From positions 1-10,872 of the forward strand of contig DYAA01000051.1 in NCBI GenBank assembly GCA_019419405.1: a stretch of 10,872 nucleotides of DNA. Direction: 5' to 3'. This document shows, piece after piece, positions 1 through 5,841 of the stretch; positions within the stretch are counted from its first letter, which is position 1; the number at the start of each line of letters is the position of its first letter. This DNA comes from Collinsella sp. GTDB lineage: Bacteria; Actinomycetota; Coriobacteriia; Coriobacteriales; Coriobacteriaceae. The notes beneath the pieces were generated by a model, which was not told the DNA's origin, made no database searches, and saw nothing but the letters and a program-made list of their open reading frames with translations. The position numbers were made by a program, and so were the translations under genes.

Positions 1-245
1 GCTTTGGCGATCGCGGTGGCCGTGGTGGCGACCGTGGCGGTCGCGGTGGCGATCGCGGTGGCCGTGGCGGCTTTGGTGACCGCGGCGGCGACCGTGGCGG
101 TCGCGGCGGCTTTGGCGGCAACCGTGGTGGCTATGGCGACCGCGGTGGCAACCGTGGCGGCTTTGGCGGCAACCGTGGTAACGACCGCGGTGGCCGTGGC
201 GGCGACCGTGGTGGCCGCCACGGCGGCGGCTTCCGCGGCAATCGT
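1..245. repeat. Imperfect GC-rich tandem repeat coding for RGG units
   Basis: The unit is about 9 to 18 bases long, built from GGC/GGT, CGT/CGC and GAC/AAC codons with TTT or TAT interruptions. It lies entirely inside the RGG tail. Such arrays can change length by slippage or recombination, always in multiples of three here, so tail length may vary between strains. Confidence 0.7.
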
Positions 246-251
246 TTTTAG
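1..251 (+). CDS. RGG-rich C-terminal tail of a protein cut by the left edge, probably a DEAD-box RNA helicase
   Basis: The reading frame whose first complete codon begins at base 3 runs open to a TAG at 249-251 and gives 82 residues made almost only of Gly, Arg, Asp, Asn and Phe. They form repeats such as GGDRGGRGG, GGFGGNRGG and GYGDRGGN, ending in FRGNRF. Such RGG/FGG tails bind RNA non-specifically and are common at the C-terminus of bacterial DEAD-box helicases and some RNA-binding proteins. No helicase motif lies inside the window, so the helicase call is an inference. Glycine is coded by GGC or GGT and arginine by CGT or CGC throughout, so the DNA itself is an imperfect tandem repeat. 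The Ala/Val-rich frame over the same bases is a shadow of this repeat. An RRM-type RNA-binding protein is the main alternative. Confidence 0.75.
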   Translation, partial: FGDRGGRGGDRGGRGGDRGGRGGFGDRGGDRGGRGGFGGNRGGYGDRGGNRGGFGGNRGNDRGGRGGDRGGRHGGGFRGNRF

Positions 252-278
252 TTACGGCGTTTTACCAAACGCCGTAAC
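251..278 (+). terminator. 12-bp perfect hairpin starting at the stop codon of the RGG gene
   Basis: Bases 251-262 (GTTACGGCGTTT) pair perfectly with 267-278 around the tetraloop TACC. The stem begins at the last base of the stop codon. No T-run follows, so this may protect the mRNA 3' end or assist the second hairpin downstream rather than terminate on its own. Confidence 0.5.
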
Positions 279-326
279 GGGCCGACGCTGCGCGGGCCGC
301 ATTTGGACAATCTGACGTTCAACTTC

Positions 327-362
327 AAGGGCGCGACCAGAAGGTCAGCGCCCTTTCGTTTC
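327..362 (+). terminator. Probable intrinsic terminator of the RGG gene
   Basis: AAGGGCGC (327-334) pairs with GCGCCCTT (348-355). GACC (335-338) pairs with GGTC (343-346) inside it, leaving one bulged A at 347 and an AGAA loop. The stem is followed by TCGTTTC, a weak T-rich tail. It lies 76 bases after the stop codon. Confidence 0.6.
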
Positions 363-496
363 ACGCCACCTTGTCACAAATGCGACCCGCTCGCTGACTT
401 ATGCTCAACCTATGGCGTCATCTCGCCCCAAAAGGGCCTCCCTCGCTCTGGCGGGTTTTCGCTGTCGGTAGCAAAATATCGGCGTTGCCTTGATCC

Positions 497-536
497 AAAC
501 CTACCAAAAGGGGGACAAGTTTATTTTGGTCGGTTT
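497..536 (+). repeat. GGGGAC-core hairpin element A
   Basis: AAACCTACCAAAA (497-509) pairs with TTTTGGTCGGTTT (524-536) with a single mismatch. After one extra G (510), the loop 511-523 is GGGGACAAGTTTA, 13 bases. The same plan, an arm followed at once by GGGGAC in a 13-base loop, recurs at 597-623 and 8804-8830. A short dispersed repeat of REP type is my inference. Confidence 0.6.
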
Positions 537-569
537 TATCTGGGCAAACGTGGTCGTCTATCGCAATGT

Positions 570-623
570 AGTCATTGGGGATGTTCTTGTTGGACTAGTC
601 GTTTAAGAACGTCCCCAACGACT
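570..623. repeat. Head-to-head pair of GGGGAC/T-core elements (element B)
   Basis: Two 27-base units meet exactly at 596/597 in opposite orientation. The right unit, read on the minus strand, is arm AGTCGTT, 13-base loop GGGGACGTTCTTA, arm AACGACT. The left unit, read on the plus strand, begins AGTCATT then GGGGATGTTCTTG, and its second arm is decayed. Together they make a 54-base imperfect palindrome centred on GACTAGTC; arms TTGGGGATGTTCTT (575-588) and AAGAACGTCCCCAA (605-618) differ by one G-U pair. It lies about 40 bases past the pdxT stop and could also end or stabilise the pdxST mRNA, though no T-run follows on either strand. Confidence 0.65.
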
Positions 624-664
624 GCATAGCATGAGAGTGGAAATCTACGCTCGTTCGTTTTTGC

Positions 665-1252
665 CTACATTTGGAGGAAGAGCTCGTGGAGGCGGGCGTC
701 GTCGTCGAGCTCGGGGTGGAAGGTGACGCCGAGCTGGTTGTCTTGACGGGCGGCGACGATGCGGCCATCGACTTCGGACAGGGCCTTGGCATTGCCGTGC
801 ACCTTGACGATGCGGGGTGCACGGATAAACGTCAGCGGCACTTCACCGTCGATACCGTCTACCCGCCCCTTGGTGCGAAAGCTGCCGAGCTGTCTGCCAT
901 AGGCATTACGCTCAACGAGCACATCCATGGTTGCCAGGCGCGGCGTCCCCTTATCGTCGTGGGCGGCAAGGTCGCGCGCCAGCAGAATCAAGCCGGCGCA
1001 AGTCCCCAATACAGGCATGCCTTCAACAATGCGGATGCGAAGCCCCTCGAGCATACCGAGTTCGGCAAGTAGCTTGCCCTGAACGGTGGACTCGCCGCCG
1101 GGGAGGACCAGGCGGTCAAAGTTCTGCTGCAAATCGGCCGCCTGCCTCAGCTCAATACAGTGCGCGCCCAGCTCAGATAGTCTTGCCTCGTGCTCGGCAA
1201 AAGCGCCTTGGACCGCCAGCACGGCGACCGTTTGGTCTGCATAATCGCTCAT
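665..1252 (-). CDS. pdxT: PdxT, glutaminase subunit of pyridoxal 5'-phosphate synthase
   Basis: This 195-residue protein is a class I glutamine amidotransferase that hydrolyses glutamine and channels ammonia to PdxS for vitamin B6 (PLP) synthesis. Family motifs are in order: AVQGAFAEH near the N-terminus (residues 13-21), LPGGEST at 50-56, the nucleophile Cys85 in GTCAG, RNAYGRQ at 115-121, and the catalytic His179 and Glu181 in FHPEL. The length is usual for the family. Translation starts at ATG 1252, preceded on the minus strand by AGAAAGGA at a good distance. Only 20 bases separate it from the pdxS stop codon, so the two are co-transcribed with pdxS first, the usual order. Nothing is missing or broken. 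Confidence 0.96.
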   Translation of the reverse strand: MSDYADQTVAVLAVQGAFAEHEARLSELGAHCIELRQAADLQQNFDRLVLPGGESTVQGKLLAELGMLEGLRIRIVEGMPVLGTCAGLILLARDLAAHDDKGTPRLATMDVLVERNAYGRQLGSFRTKGRVDGIDGEVPLTFIRAPRIVKVHGNAKALSEVDGRIVAARQDNQLGVTFHPELDDDARLHELFLQM

Positions 1253-1272
1253 GTGCGATCCTTTCTGCTGGA

Positions 1273-2163
1273 CTAGCGCCCGCGCTCCTCCATGATGATC
1301 TCGATCTCGTCGGCGTTGATGCCCACCATGGCCTCGCCCAGGTCCTCCGAAAGCCCGGCGATGAGTTTGGCATCGGTGAAGTTTGCCACGGCCTTGACGA
1401 TGGCGGCGGCGCGCTTAGCGGGGTCGCCGCTCTTAAAGATACCCGAGCCGACAAAGACGCCCTCGGCACCCAGCTGCATCATCAACGCGGCGTCGGCGGG
1501 GGTCGCTACGCCGCCGGCGGCAAAGTTCACGACGGGAAGCTTGCCCGTGGCATGGACCTCGCGGACCAGTTCGACCGGAACCTGCAGCTGTTTGGCTGCC
1601 TCAAAGAGCTCATCATCGCGCAGAGCGACAACGTCACGGATCTGCTTTTGGATCTTGCGCATGTGGCGCACGGCTTGGACGACGTCGCCCGTGCCCGGCT
1701 CGCCCTTGGTGCGAATCATCGTGGCGCCCTCGGCAACACGGCGCAACGCCTCGCCCAGATCGCGGGCGCCGCAGACAAACGGCACGTCAAACTGGGTCTT
1801 GTCGATGTGATAAACGTCATCGGCGGGGGAGAGAACCTCGGACTCGTCGATGTAATCGATCTCGATGGCCTGCAGGATCTGCGCCTCGACAATGTGACCG
1901 ATGCGGCACTTGGCCATGACGGGGATGGAGACGGCCTCTTGGATGCCCTTGATCATCTTGGGATCGCTCATACGCGAGACGCCGCCTGCGGCACGGATGT
2001 CGGCCGGGATGCGCTCGAGAGCCATGACGGCGCAGGCGCCTGCCTCCTCGGCGATGCGTGCCTGCTCGGGAGTGGTGACGTCCATGATGACGCCGCCCTT
2101 GAGCATCTGCGCGAGCTCGCGGTTGAGTTTGACGCGATCGGCCTTGCTGGTCTGTTCTACCAT
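1273..2163 (-). CDS. pdxS: PdxS, lyase/synthase subunit of pyridoxal 5'-phosphate synthase
   Basis: This 296-residue (beta/alpha)8 protein condenses ribose 5-phosphate, glyceraldehyde 3-phosphate and ammonia to PLP. The family forms a dodecamer decorated with PdxT. Visible signatures are [16 protein letters not shown] (with the active-site Asp28), [20 protein letters not shown] (Lys85, which binds the pentose phosphate), and [10 protein letters not shown] (Lys153, the second catalytic lysine). [14 protein letters not shown] and FVGSGIF form the phosphate site. An in-frame upstream ATG would add 14 residues unlike the family. I chose ATG 2163 because GGGAG stands 6 bases before it and the protein then has the normal length. 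It is the first gene of the pdxST operon and diverges from the regulator at 2309. Confidence 0.97.
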   Translation of the reverse strand: MVEQTSKADRVKLNRELAQMLKGGVIMDVTTPEQARIAEEAGACAVMALERIPADIRAAGGVSRMSDPKMIKGIQEAVSIPVMAKCRIGHIVEAQILQAIEIDYIDESEVLSPADDVYHIDKTQFDVPFVCGARDLGEALRRVAEGATMIRTKGEPGTGDVVQAVRHMRKIQKQIRDVVALRDDELFEAAKQLQVPVELVREVHATGKLPVVNFAAGGVATPADAALMMQLGAEGVFVGSGIFKSGDPAKRAAAIVKAVANFTDAKLIAGLSEDLGEAMVGINADEIEIIMEERGR

Positions 2164-2308
2164 GGTTGCTCCCTTGGTTGGCATGTGCATTGCTTGACGG
2201 AACATCCTATCGGGGAGCTGGGTATGGCGAAATACTCAGTTTTCGAGATAATTACAAGGTCAGACTAATACCAGATTGAACAGCGCGATAAGGTCAGGTG
2301 GCAAACAC
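2164..2308. promoter_or_regulatory. Divergent pdxS / pdxR control region with a spaced direct repeat
   Basis: The octamer AAGGTCAG occurs twice in the same orientation, at 2256-2263 and 2290-2297, 34 bases apart start to start, or about three helical turns. MocR regulators such as GabR are known to bind direct repeats at this kind of spacing, so these are plausible regulator half-sites; that is inference. The right copy overlaps the regulator's own Shine-Dalgarno AGGTGG (2296-2301). Candidate -10 boxes are GATAAT (2247-2252, plus strand) and TGTAAT (2251-2256, minus strand), which overlap. Neither has a convincing -35 box. Confidence 0.45.
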
Positions 2309-3724
2309 ATGCTTGACTACAATTTGGAAAAACGCGGCGAAGCATCGCTCTATGAGTATGTTTACCAGCAAATTCGAGATGATATCGTAGCTGGACGCAT
2401 TGCGGCGGGGGAACATCTTCCGTCTAAGCGCGCCTTTGCCAGTCATCTGGGAATCAGTGTCATTACCATCGAGAATGCATATAACCAGTTACTTGCCGAG
2501 GGCTATATTTGCTCAATGCCGCGTCGGGGCTACTACGCTTGCGAGCTTCCGGATGCACCGGTTTTGCCTTCGGCTGCGGAGGGCATCGACCGAGATGCCG
2601 TCTCCGCGGGCCCCAGCGCACATGATATCAACGGACAGGTCGAGCGATTTGATGCGCTTTCTCCTTCCGCTTTGGAGGCGGCGCGGCTTTGGCAAAGCGC
2701 GCTGCGGGCGACGCTGGCATCCGAAGACGAACGCGAAATCTTTTCGACTGCGCCGGCACAGGGCACCGCTCGGCTACGACGCGCAATTGCTCACCACCTG
2801 CGCGGGACAAGGGGTATGAATGTCGACCCCGACAACATCGTTATCGGTGCGGGCGCCCAGCTGCTCGATACCATGTTGGTTCAGTTGCTTGGAGCCGACA
2901 AGGTGTATGCCGTTGAGGATCCGGGCTATTTGCGCCTGACGCGCATCTATCAGGCCATGGGCTGCAAAGTTCGACATATCCCGTTGGATGATGAGGGCGT
3001 GGTCTTGAGCACTCTGCAGAAAAGCGGGACCGATGTCCTTCATCTGATGCCGTCCCATCAGTATCCGACCGGCCTTGTGACGAGCATTGCGCGTCGCTAC
3101 GCGCTGCTCAGCTGGGCCGCCGAGCGAGCGGGTCGGTATCTCATCGAAGATGACTTTGATTGTGAGTTTCGCCTTGCCGGCAAACCGATTCCCGCGCTCG
3201 CGTCGATCGATGCCGCCCAGTCGGTTATCTACACCAACACGTTTTCGAAGAGCCTGTCATCGGCGTTGCGTCTAGCGTACATGGTGCTGCCCGACGAGCT
3301 AATGGAGCGGTTTAGGCGCAACCTTGGTTTTTACGCCTCGTCGGTGAGTTCTGTTGACCAGGTCGCTTTGGCTCGTTTGCTGGAATCGGGTGATTACGAG
3401 CGACATGTGAACCGCGTGCGCGTTCGTGCTCGCGAGGCGCGTGATGGCCTGGCGGCGCTTGTGCGGAAAGCGTTTCCGGCAGGGGAGGTTTCGATCGAGC
3501 ATGCGGACGCGGGCCTTTACTGCACCGTTGCCCTGTCCGAGGACGGAGCGGGGAAGAGTTTCGCGAAGGCTCTTGCTGACGCTCGTATTTCCTATGTCAA
3601 CATCGCCGATTGCCTGTGGACGGGTGATCGGGCATCGACTAAGAACGCTCCATCTCGCGTCCTCATACAATACGACGACCTGAGCCCTCAGTCGCTCATC
3701 GCTCTTCAAGAGCAGCTGCAATAA
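2309..3724 (+). CDS. pdxR: MocR/GabR-type regulator, probable PdxR of the pdxST operon
   Basis: This 471-residue protein has two domains. Residues about 12-78 are a GntR-type winged helix (SLYEYVYQQIRDDIVAGRI, LPSKRAFASHLGIS, NQLLAEGY). Residues about 120-471 form a fold-type I aminotransferase-like domain. The domain keeps SHQYPTG (249-255), EDDFDCEFR (280-288, whose Asp contacts the PLP ring) and NTFSKSL with Lys314, the expected PLP Schiff-base lysine, then LRLAY. An upstream TTG in frame would add 11 residues. I chose ATG 2309 for its AGGTGG seven bases upstream. Divergence from pdxS is the classic arrangement of PdxR, which senses PLP and controls pdxST and its own gene. The family is certain; the target is inferred from position. 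Confidence 0.9.
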   Translation: MLDYNLEKRGEASLYEYVYQQIRDDIVAGRIAAGEHLPSKRAFASHLGISVITIENAYNQLLAEGYICSMPRRGYYACELPDAPVLPSAAEGIDRDAVSAGPSAHDINGQVERFDALSPSALEAARLWQSALRATLASEDEREIFSTAPAQGTARLRRAIAHHLRGTRGMNVDPDNIVIGAGAQLLDTMLVQLLGADKVYAVEDPGYLRLTRIYQAMGCKVRHIPLDDEGVVLSTLQKSGTDVLHLMPSHQYPTGLVTSIARRYALLSWAAERAGRYLIEDDFDCEFRLAGKPIPALASIDAAQSVIYTNTFSKSLSSALRLAYMVLPDELMERFRRNLGFYASSVSSVDQVALARLLESGDYERHVNRVRVRAREARDGLAALVRKAFPAGEVSIEHADAGLYCTVALSEDGAGKSFAKALADARISYVNIADCLWTGDRASTKNAPSRVLIQYDDLSPQSLIALQEQLQ

Positions 3725-3731
3725 GCCCACG

Positions 3732-3765
3732 AAAAAGGCCCGAACCATGCGGTCCGGGCCTCATC
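3732..3765 (-). terminator. Intrinsic terminator of the rubrerythrin gene, between convergent genes
   Basis: GGCCCGAACC (3737-3746) pairs with GGTCCGGGCC (3751-3760) with one mismatch and an ATGC loop. Read on the minus strand the stem is followed by TTTTT (bases 3736-3732), a proper terminator for the rubrerythrin mRNA. It also lies 12 bases past the plus-strand regulator's stop codon and may serve both, although the plus side lacks a T-run. Confidence 0.85.
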
Positions 3766-3795
3766 GAGCTAGAGGTTATGTCTCAGGCGGTTGGC

Positions 3796-4356
3796 TTAGC
3801 CAAAGTAGCGCTTGAGCAGGCCGGCGAAAGCCTTGCCGTGGCGGGCCTCGTCGCGAGCCATCTCGTGCACGGTGTCATGGATGGCATCGAGGCCAACGGC
3901 CTTGGCGCGCTTAGCAAGATCGGTCTTGCCGGCGGTGGCGCCGTTCTCGGCCTCAACGCGCATCTCGAGGTTCTTCTTGGTGGAGTCGGTCACGACCTCG
4001 CCCAGGAGCTCAGCGAACTTGGCGGCATGCTCCGCCTCCTCGTGGGCAGCCTTCTCCCAGTACAGGCCGATCTCGGGATAGCCCTCGCGATGAGCGACAC
4101 GAGCCATGGCCAGGTACATACCGACTTCAGAGCACTCGCCCTCAAAGTTAGCGCGCAGGTCGGCAACGATGTCCTCGGAGACGCCCTCCATCTTGGCGAC
4201 GCCCACGACGTGCTCGGCAGCCCACTCGAGCTGGCCCTCCTCCTGCTTCAGGAAACGAGAACCGGGAACGCCGCACTGGGGGCACTTAAAATCCTCGGGC
4301 AGCTGGTCGCCGTCGAACTCTTCCACATAACCGCAAACGGGGCAAACAAACTTCAT
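3796..4356 (-). CDS. Reverse-type rubrerythrin (rubredoxin domain first), NADH-linked peroxidase family
   Basis: This 186-residue protein begins with a rubredoxin-like iron site, Cys5/Cys8 in CPVCGY and Cys25/Cys28 in CPQCG. A four-helix diiron domain follows, with Glu74 in FEGECSE, Glu107 and His110 in EEAEH, Glu137, and Glu170 and His173 in DEARH. In classical rubrerythrin the rubredoxin domain is C-terminal. This swapped order is that of clostridial reverse rubrerythrins, which reduce hydrogen peroxide and oxygen in anaerobes using electrons from NAD(P)H through a partner reductase. No partner reductase is in the window. A longer frame reaches 4461, but ATG 4356 has AAAGGA seven bases before it, and the extra 35 residues have no rubrerythrin character. 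A structured leader and a divergent promoter region lie upstream. Confidence 0.93.
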   Translation of the reverse strand: MKFVCPVCGYVEEFDGDQLPEDFKCPQCGVPGSRFLKQEEGQLEWAAEHVVGVAKMEGVSEDIVADLRANFEGECSEVGMYLAMARVAHREGYPEIGLYWEKAAHEEAEHAAKFAELLGEVVTDSTKKNLEMRVEAENGATAGKTDLAKRAKAVGLDAIHDTVHEMARDEARHGKAFAGLLKRYFG

Positions 4357-4360
4357 GATT

Positions 4361-4375
4361 CGATCCTTTCGATCG
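4361..4375 (-). promoter_or_regulatory. Small hairpin around the rubrerythrin ribosome-binding site
   Basis: On the minus strand CGATC, GAAAG, GATCG form a 5-bp stem with the loop carrying part of the AAAGGA Shine-Dalgarno. It ends 5 bases before the start codon. A role in translation control is possible but unproven. Confidence 0.35.
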
Positions 4376-4386
4376 ATGGCGATTGC

Positions 4387-4427
4387 GCGCTCGTCCGGTC
4401 CCGTAAGGGCCCTCTCCGGACGTGCGT
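4387..4427 (-). promoter_or_regulatory. GC-rich stem-loop in the rubrerythrin mRNA leader
   Basis: CGTCCGG (4392-4398) pairs perfectly with CCGGACG (4416-4422). Beyond one T-T mismatch the stem continues for four more pairs (4387-4390 with 4424-4427, one of them a wobble), and CCC/GGG can pair inside it. It sits between the predicted promoter and the ribosome-binding site, 30 bases before the start codon. It matches no riboswitch class I know. It may stabilise the mRNA. Confidence 0.45.
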
Positions 4428-4440
4428 CTTGACGAGTTCT

Positions 4441-4468
4441 ATTATCCATAAATGCGACCAAATGTGAA
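4441..4468 (-). promoter_or_regulatory. Predicted promoter of the rubrerythrin gene
   Basis: On the minus strand TTCACA (4468-4463) and GATAAT (4446-4441) are separated by 16 bases. Each differs from the sigma-70 consensus at one position. This puts the transcript start near 4434 and gives a leader of about 78 bases. The AT-rich block further upstream (about 4472-4500) offers a second, weaker pair, TTGTTT (4498-4493) and TAATAG (4476-4471), also 16 bases apart. Confidence 0.55.
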
Positions 4469-4513
4469 GCCTATTAGGAATGATTTTTAATAAAACAATT
4501 TTGAGATATGAAG

Positions 4514-4531
4514 ATGTTGATTGATTAACGA
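4514..4531. promoter_or_regulatory. Rex-like operator, distal copy
   Basis: The half-sites TGTTGA (4515-4520) and TTAACG (4525-4530) are separated by TTGA. Against the clostridial Rex consensus TTGTTAA, four bases, TTAACAA, this site matches 11 of 14 fixed positions. It lies between the rubrerythrin promoter and the alcohol dehydrogenase promoter. Rex is a repressor released by NADH; whether this genome encodes one cannot be seen here. Confidence 0.45.
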
Positions 4532-4560
4532 TTGGCGGGCCGTCTGCGATCTCCGCTGAG

Positions 4561-4566
4561 TACAAT
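4561..4566 (+). promoter_or_regulatory. Candidate -10 box of the adh-aldh operon
   Basis: TACAAT matches the -10 consensus at five of six positions and would start the transcript near 4573, just before the proximal Rex-like palindrome. No good -35 box lies 16-18 bases upstream, so the promoter may be weak or need an activator. Confidence 0.35.
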
Positions 4567-4577
4567 CGGTCGAGCAA

Positions 4578-4595
4578 ATGTTGACCTATCAACAA
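4578..4595. promoter_or_regulatory. Rex-like operator, proximal copy
   Basis: TGTTGA (4579-4584) and TCAACA (4589-4594) form a perfect palindrome around CCTA. It matches 11 of 14 fixed Rex positions, with the symmetric A-to-G change that keeps it palindromic. It sits between the candidate -10 box and the Shine-Dalgarno at 4598, where a bound repressor would block transcription. Its centre is exactly 64 bases from that of the distal copy. Confidence 0.55.
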
Positions 4596-4612
4596 ATAAG
4601 GGAGTTTCCTTT

Positions 4613-5833
4613 ATGCATCTAGCCAGTCGTGCCTGGTGCCGAACATATCAGACGGTTTTTCGCATTGCATTGCCGATCCTGCCCTATACCGAGCCGCGCA
4701 TTTTGGAGCATGCCGAGGATGTGCCCGCGGTGCTTCAAAAGCGCTCGATCCAGAAGGTCCTTATCGTGACAGACCCTGGTATTGCACGTTTGGGGCTCAC
4801 GGCATCACTCGAGCGTGCGCTTACGGCTCAGGGGATTGGCGTTACGGTCTATGCCGAAACGCGTATGAACCCCACGGTCTCAAACGTGGAGGAAGCGGCG
4901 TCCCTGTATCGAGAGAGCGCCTGCCAGGCCATTATCGGCTTTGGCGGTGGCTCGGCCATGGACTGTGCCAAGGGCGTGGGAGCACGCATCGCGCAGCCAA
5001 ACAAGCCCATCAACAAGATGCGCGGGCTGCTGCGGATTCATCGTCGCCTGCCGCTGCTCATCGCCGTTCCCACCACGGCAGGCACGGGAAGCGAGGTTAC
5101 GCTTGCGGCGGTAATTACCGATGATGAGACGCACTACAAGTACCCCATTAACGACTTTGTGCTTATCCCGCGCCTTGCGGTGCACGACCCCGAGTTTACG
5201 CGCGGCCTGCCCGCCTCCATTACGGGGCAGACGGGCATGGACGCCCTGACGCATGCTGTCGAGGCCTTTATCGGGCGAAGCACCACGCCCTATACGCGCA
5301 AGATGGCGCGACAGGCGGTTCAGCTCATCCACGACAATTTGCTCGAGGCCTATGAGCATGGCGACAACATGCGTGCACGTCGCAATATGCTTTCGGCGGC
5401 GTATAAGGCGGGTGTTGCGTTTACCCGCTCCTATGTCGGATATGTGCATGCCATCGCGCACAGTCTGGGCGGCCGATACGGAATTCCGCACGGTTTGGCC
5501 AACGCGATCATCCTGCCGCACATGCTTCGCGCTTATGGTGACGCCGCCGCCCCCAAGCTTGCCGACCTCGCTCGCATGGCGGGCATTGCGCCGGCTACCG
5601 CACAGGATAGTCTTGCGGCCGAGGCCTTTATCGATTGGGTCGACCGCATGAACGGGGCCCTGGGAATCCCCAAATATGTCTCAGGTATTCGCCGCTCCGA
5701 CATTCCTGAGATGGCGGCGCATGCCGATGCCGAGGCCAATCCCCTGTACCCCGTTCCGCTTTTGATGGACCGCTTGGAGCTCGAGCATATGTACGAAGTC
5801 GTTGCAGGTGGTATGTTTGAGGGCGAGAACTAG
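4613..5833 (+). CDS. Iron-containing (group III) alcohol dehydrogenase
   Basis: This 406-residue enzyme interconverts an alcohol and an aldehyde with NAD(P). Motifs are GFGGGSAMDCAK (109-120, nucleotide binding), PTTAGTGSE (153-161), and the four metal ligands Asp210 and His214 in GMDALTHAVEA, His279 in YVHAIAHSLGG and His293 in GIPHGLAN. The spacings match the FucO/YiaY family. A lead of about 20 residues before the usual start (RTYQTVFRIALPILPY) is typical of a subgroup and is not a signal peptide. ATG 4613 has AAGGGAG eight bases upstream; longer in-frame starts have none. Its stop codon overlaps the Shine-Dalgarno of the aldehyde dehydrogenase gene, so both are one operon. The substrate cannot be told from sequence. 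Confidence 0.95.
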   Translation: MHLASRAWCRTYQTVFRIALPILPYTEPRILEHAEDVPAVLQKRSIQKVLIVTDPGIARLGLTASLERALTAQGIGVTVYAETRMNPTVSNVEEAASLYRESACQAIIGFGGGSAMDCAKGVGARIAQPNKPINKMRGLLRIHRRLPLLIAVPTTAGTGSEVTLAAVITDDETHYKYPINDFVLIPRLAVHDPEFTRGLPASITGQTGMDALTHAVEAFIGRSTTPYTRKMARQAVQLIHDNLLEAYEHGDNMRARRNMLSAAYKAGVAFTRSYVGYVHAIAHSLGGRYGIPHGLANAIILPHMLRAYGDAAAPKLADLARMAGIAPATAQDSLAAEAFIDWVDRMNGALGIPKYVSGIRRSDIPEMAAHADAEANPLYPVPLLMDRLELEHMYEVVAGGMFEGEN

Positions 5834-5841
5834 GAGGGTCC

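Larger units (their letters stand above)
363..664. other. Gene-poor spacer between the RGG gene and pdxT
   Basis: Apart from the two palindromic elements listed separately (497-536 and 570-623), I see no convincing gene here. The open frame across 303-629 has no good ribosome-binding site, runs through two hairpins and has an erratic composition (several Cys, Trp and Pro clusters), so I treat it as chance. The spacer separates two genes that converge, so it should hold both of their 3' ends. Confidence 0.6.

Noticed and set aside
4..315. Ala/Val-rich plus-strand frame at the left edge
   Set aside because: It is the +1 reading of the RGG repeat (GCG/GTG/GCC codons), with no start context and running through the 251-278 hairpin; the RGG frame ends cleanly at a stop before that hairpin.
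303..629. 108-codon plus-strand frame in the left spacer
   Set aside because: It crosses a terminator-like hairpin and two palindromic elements, lacks a ribosome-binding site and shows no domain.
931..2268. A 445-codon plus-strand frame opposite pdxT and pdxS
   Set aside because: It is the antisense shadow of two certain genes, has no family motif and no ribosome-binding site.
4357..4461. N-terminal extension of the rubrerythrin by 35 residues
   Set aside because: It overlaps the structured leader and the predicted promoter, and the internal ATG has the proper Shine-Dalgarno and the family's normal first residues [10 protein letters not shown].
4472..4500. AT-rich block with a loose ATTA...TAAT symmetry resembling a PerR or Fur box
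   Set aside because: The match to either consensus is poor and the symmetry is what AT-rich promoter DNA often shows by chance.
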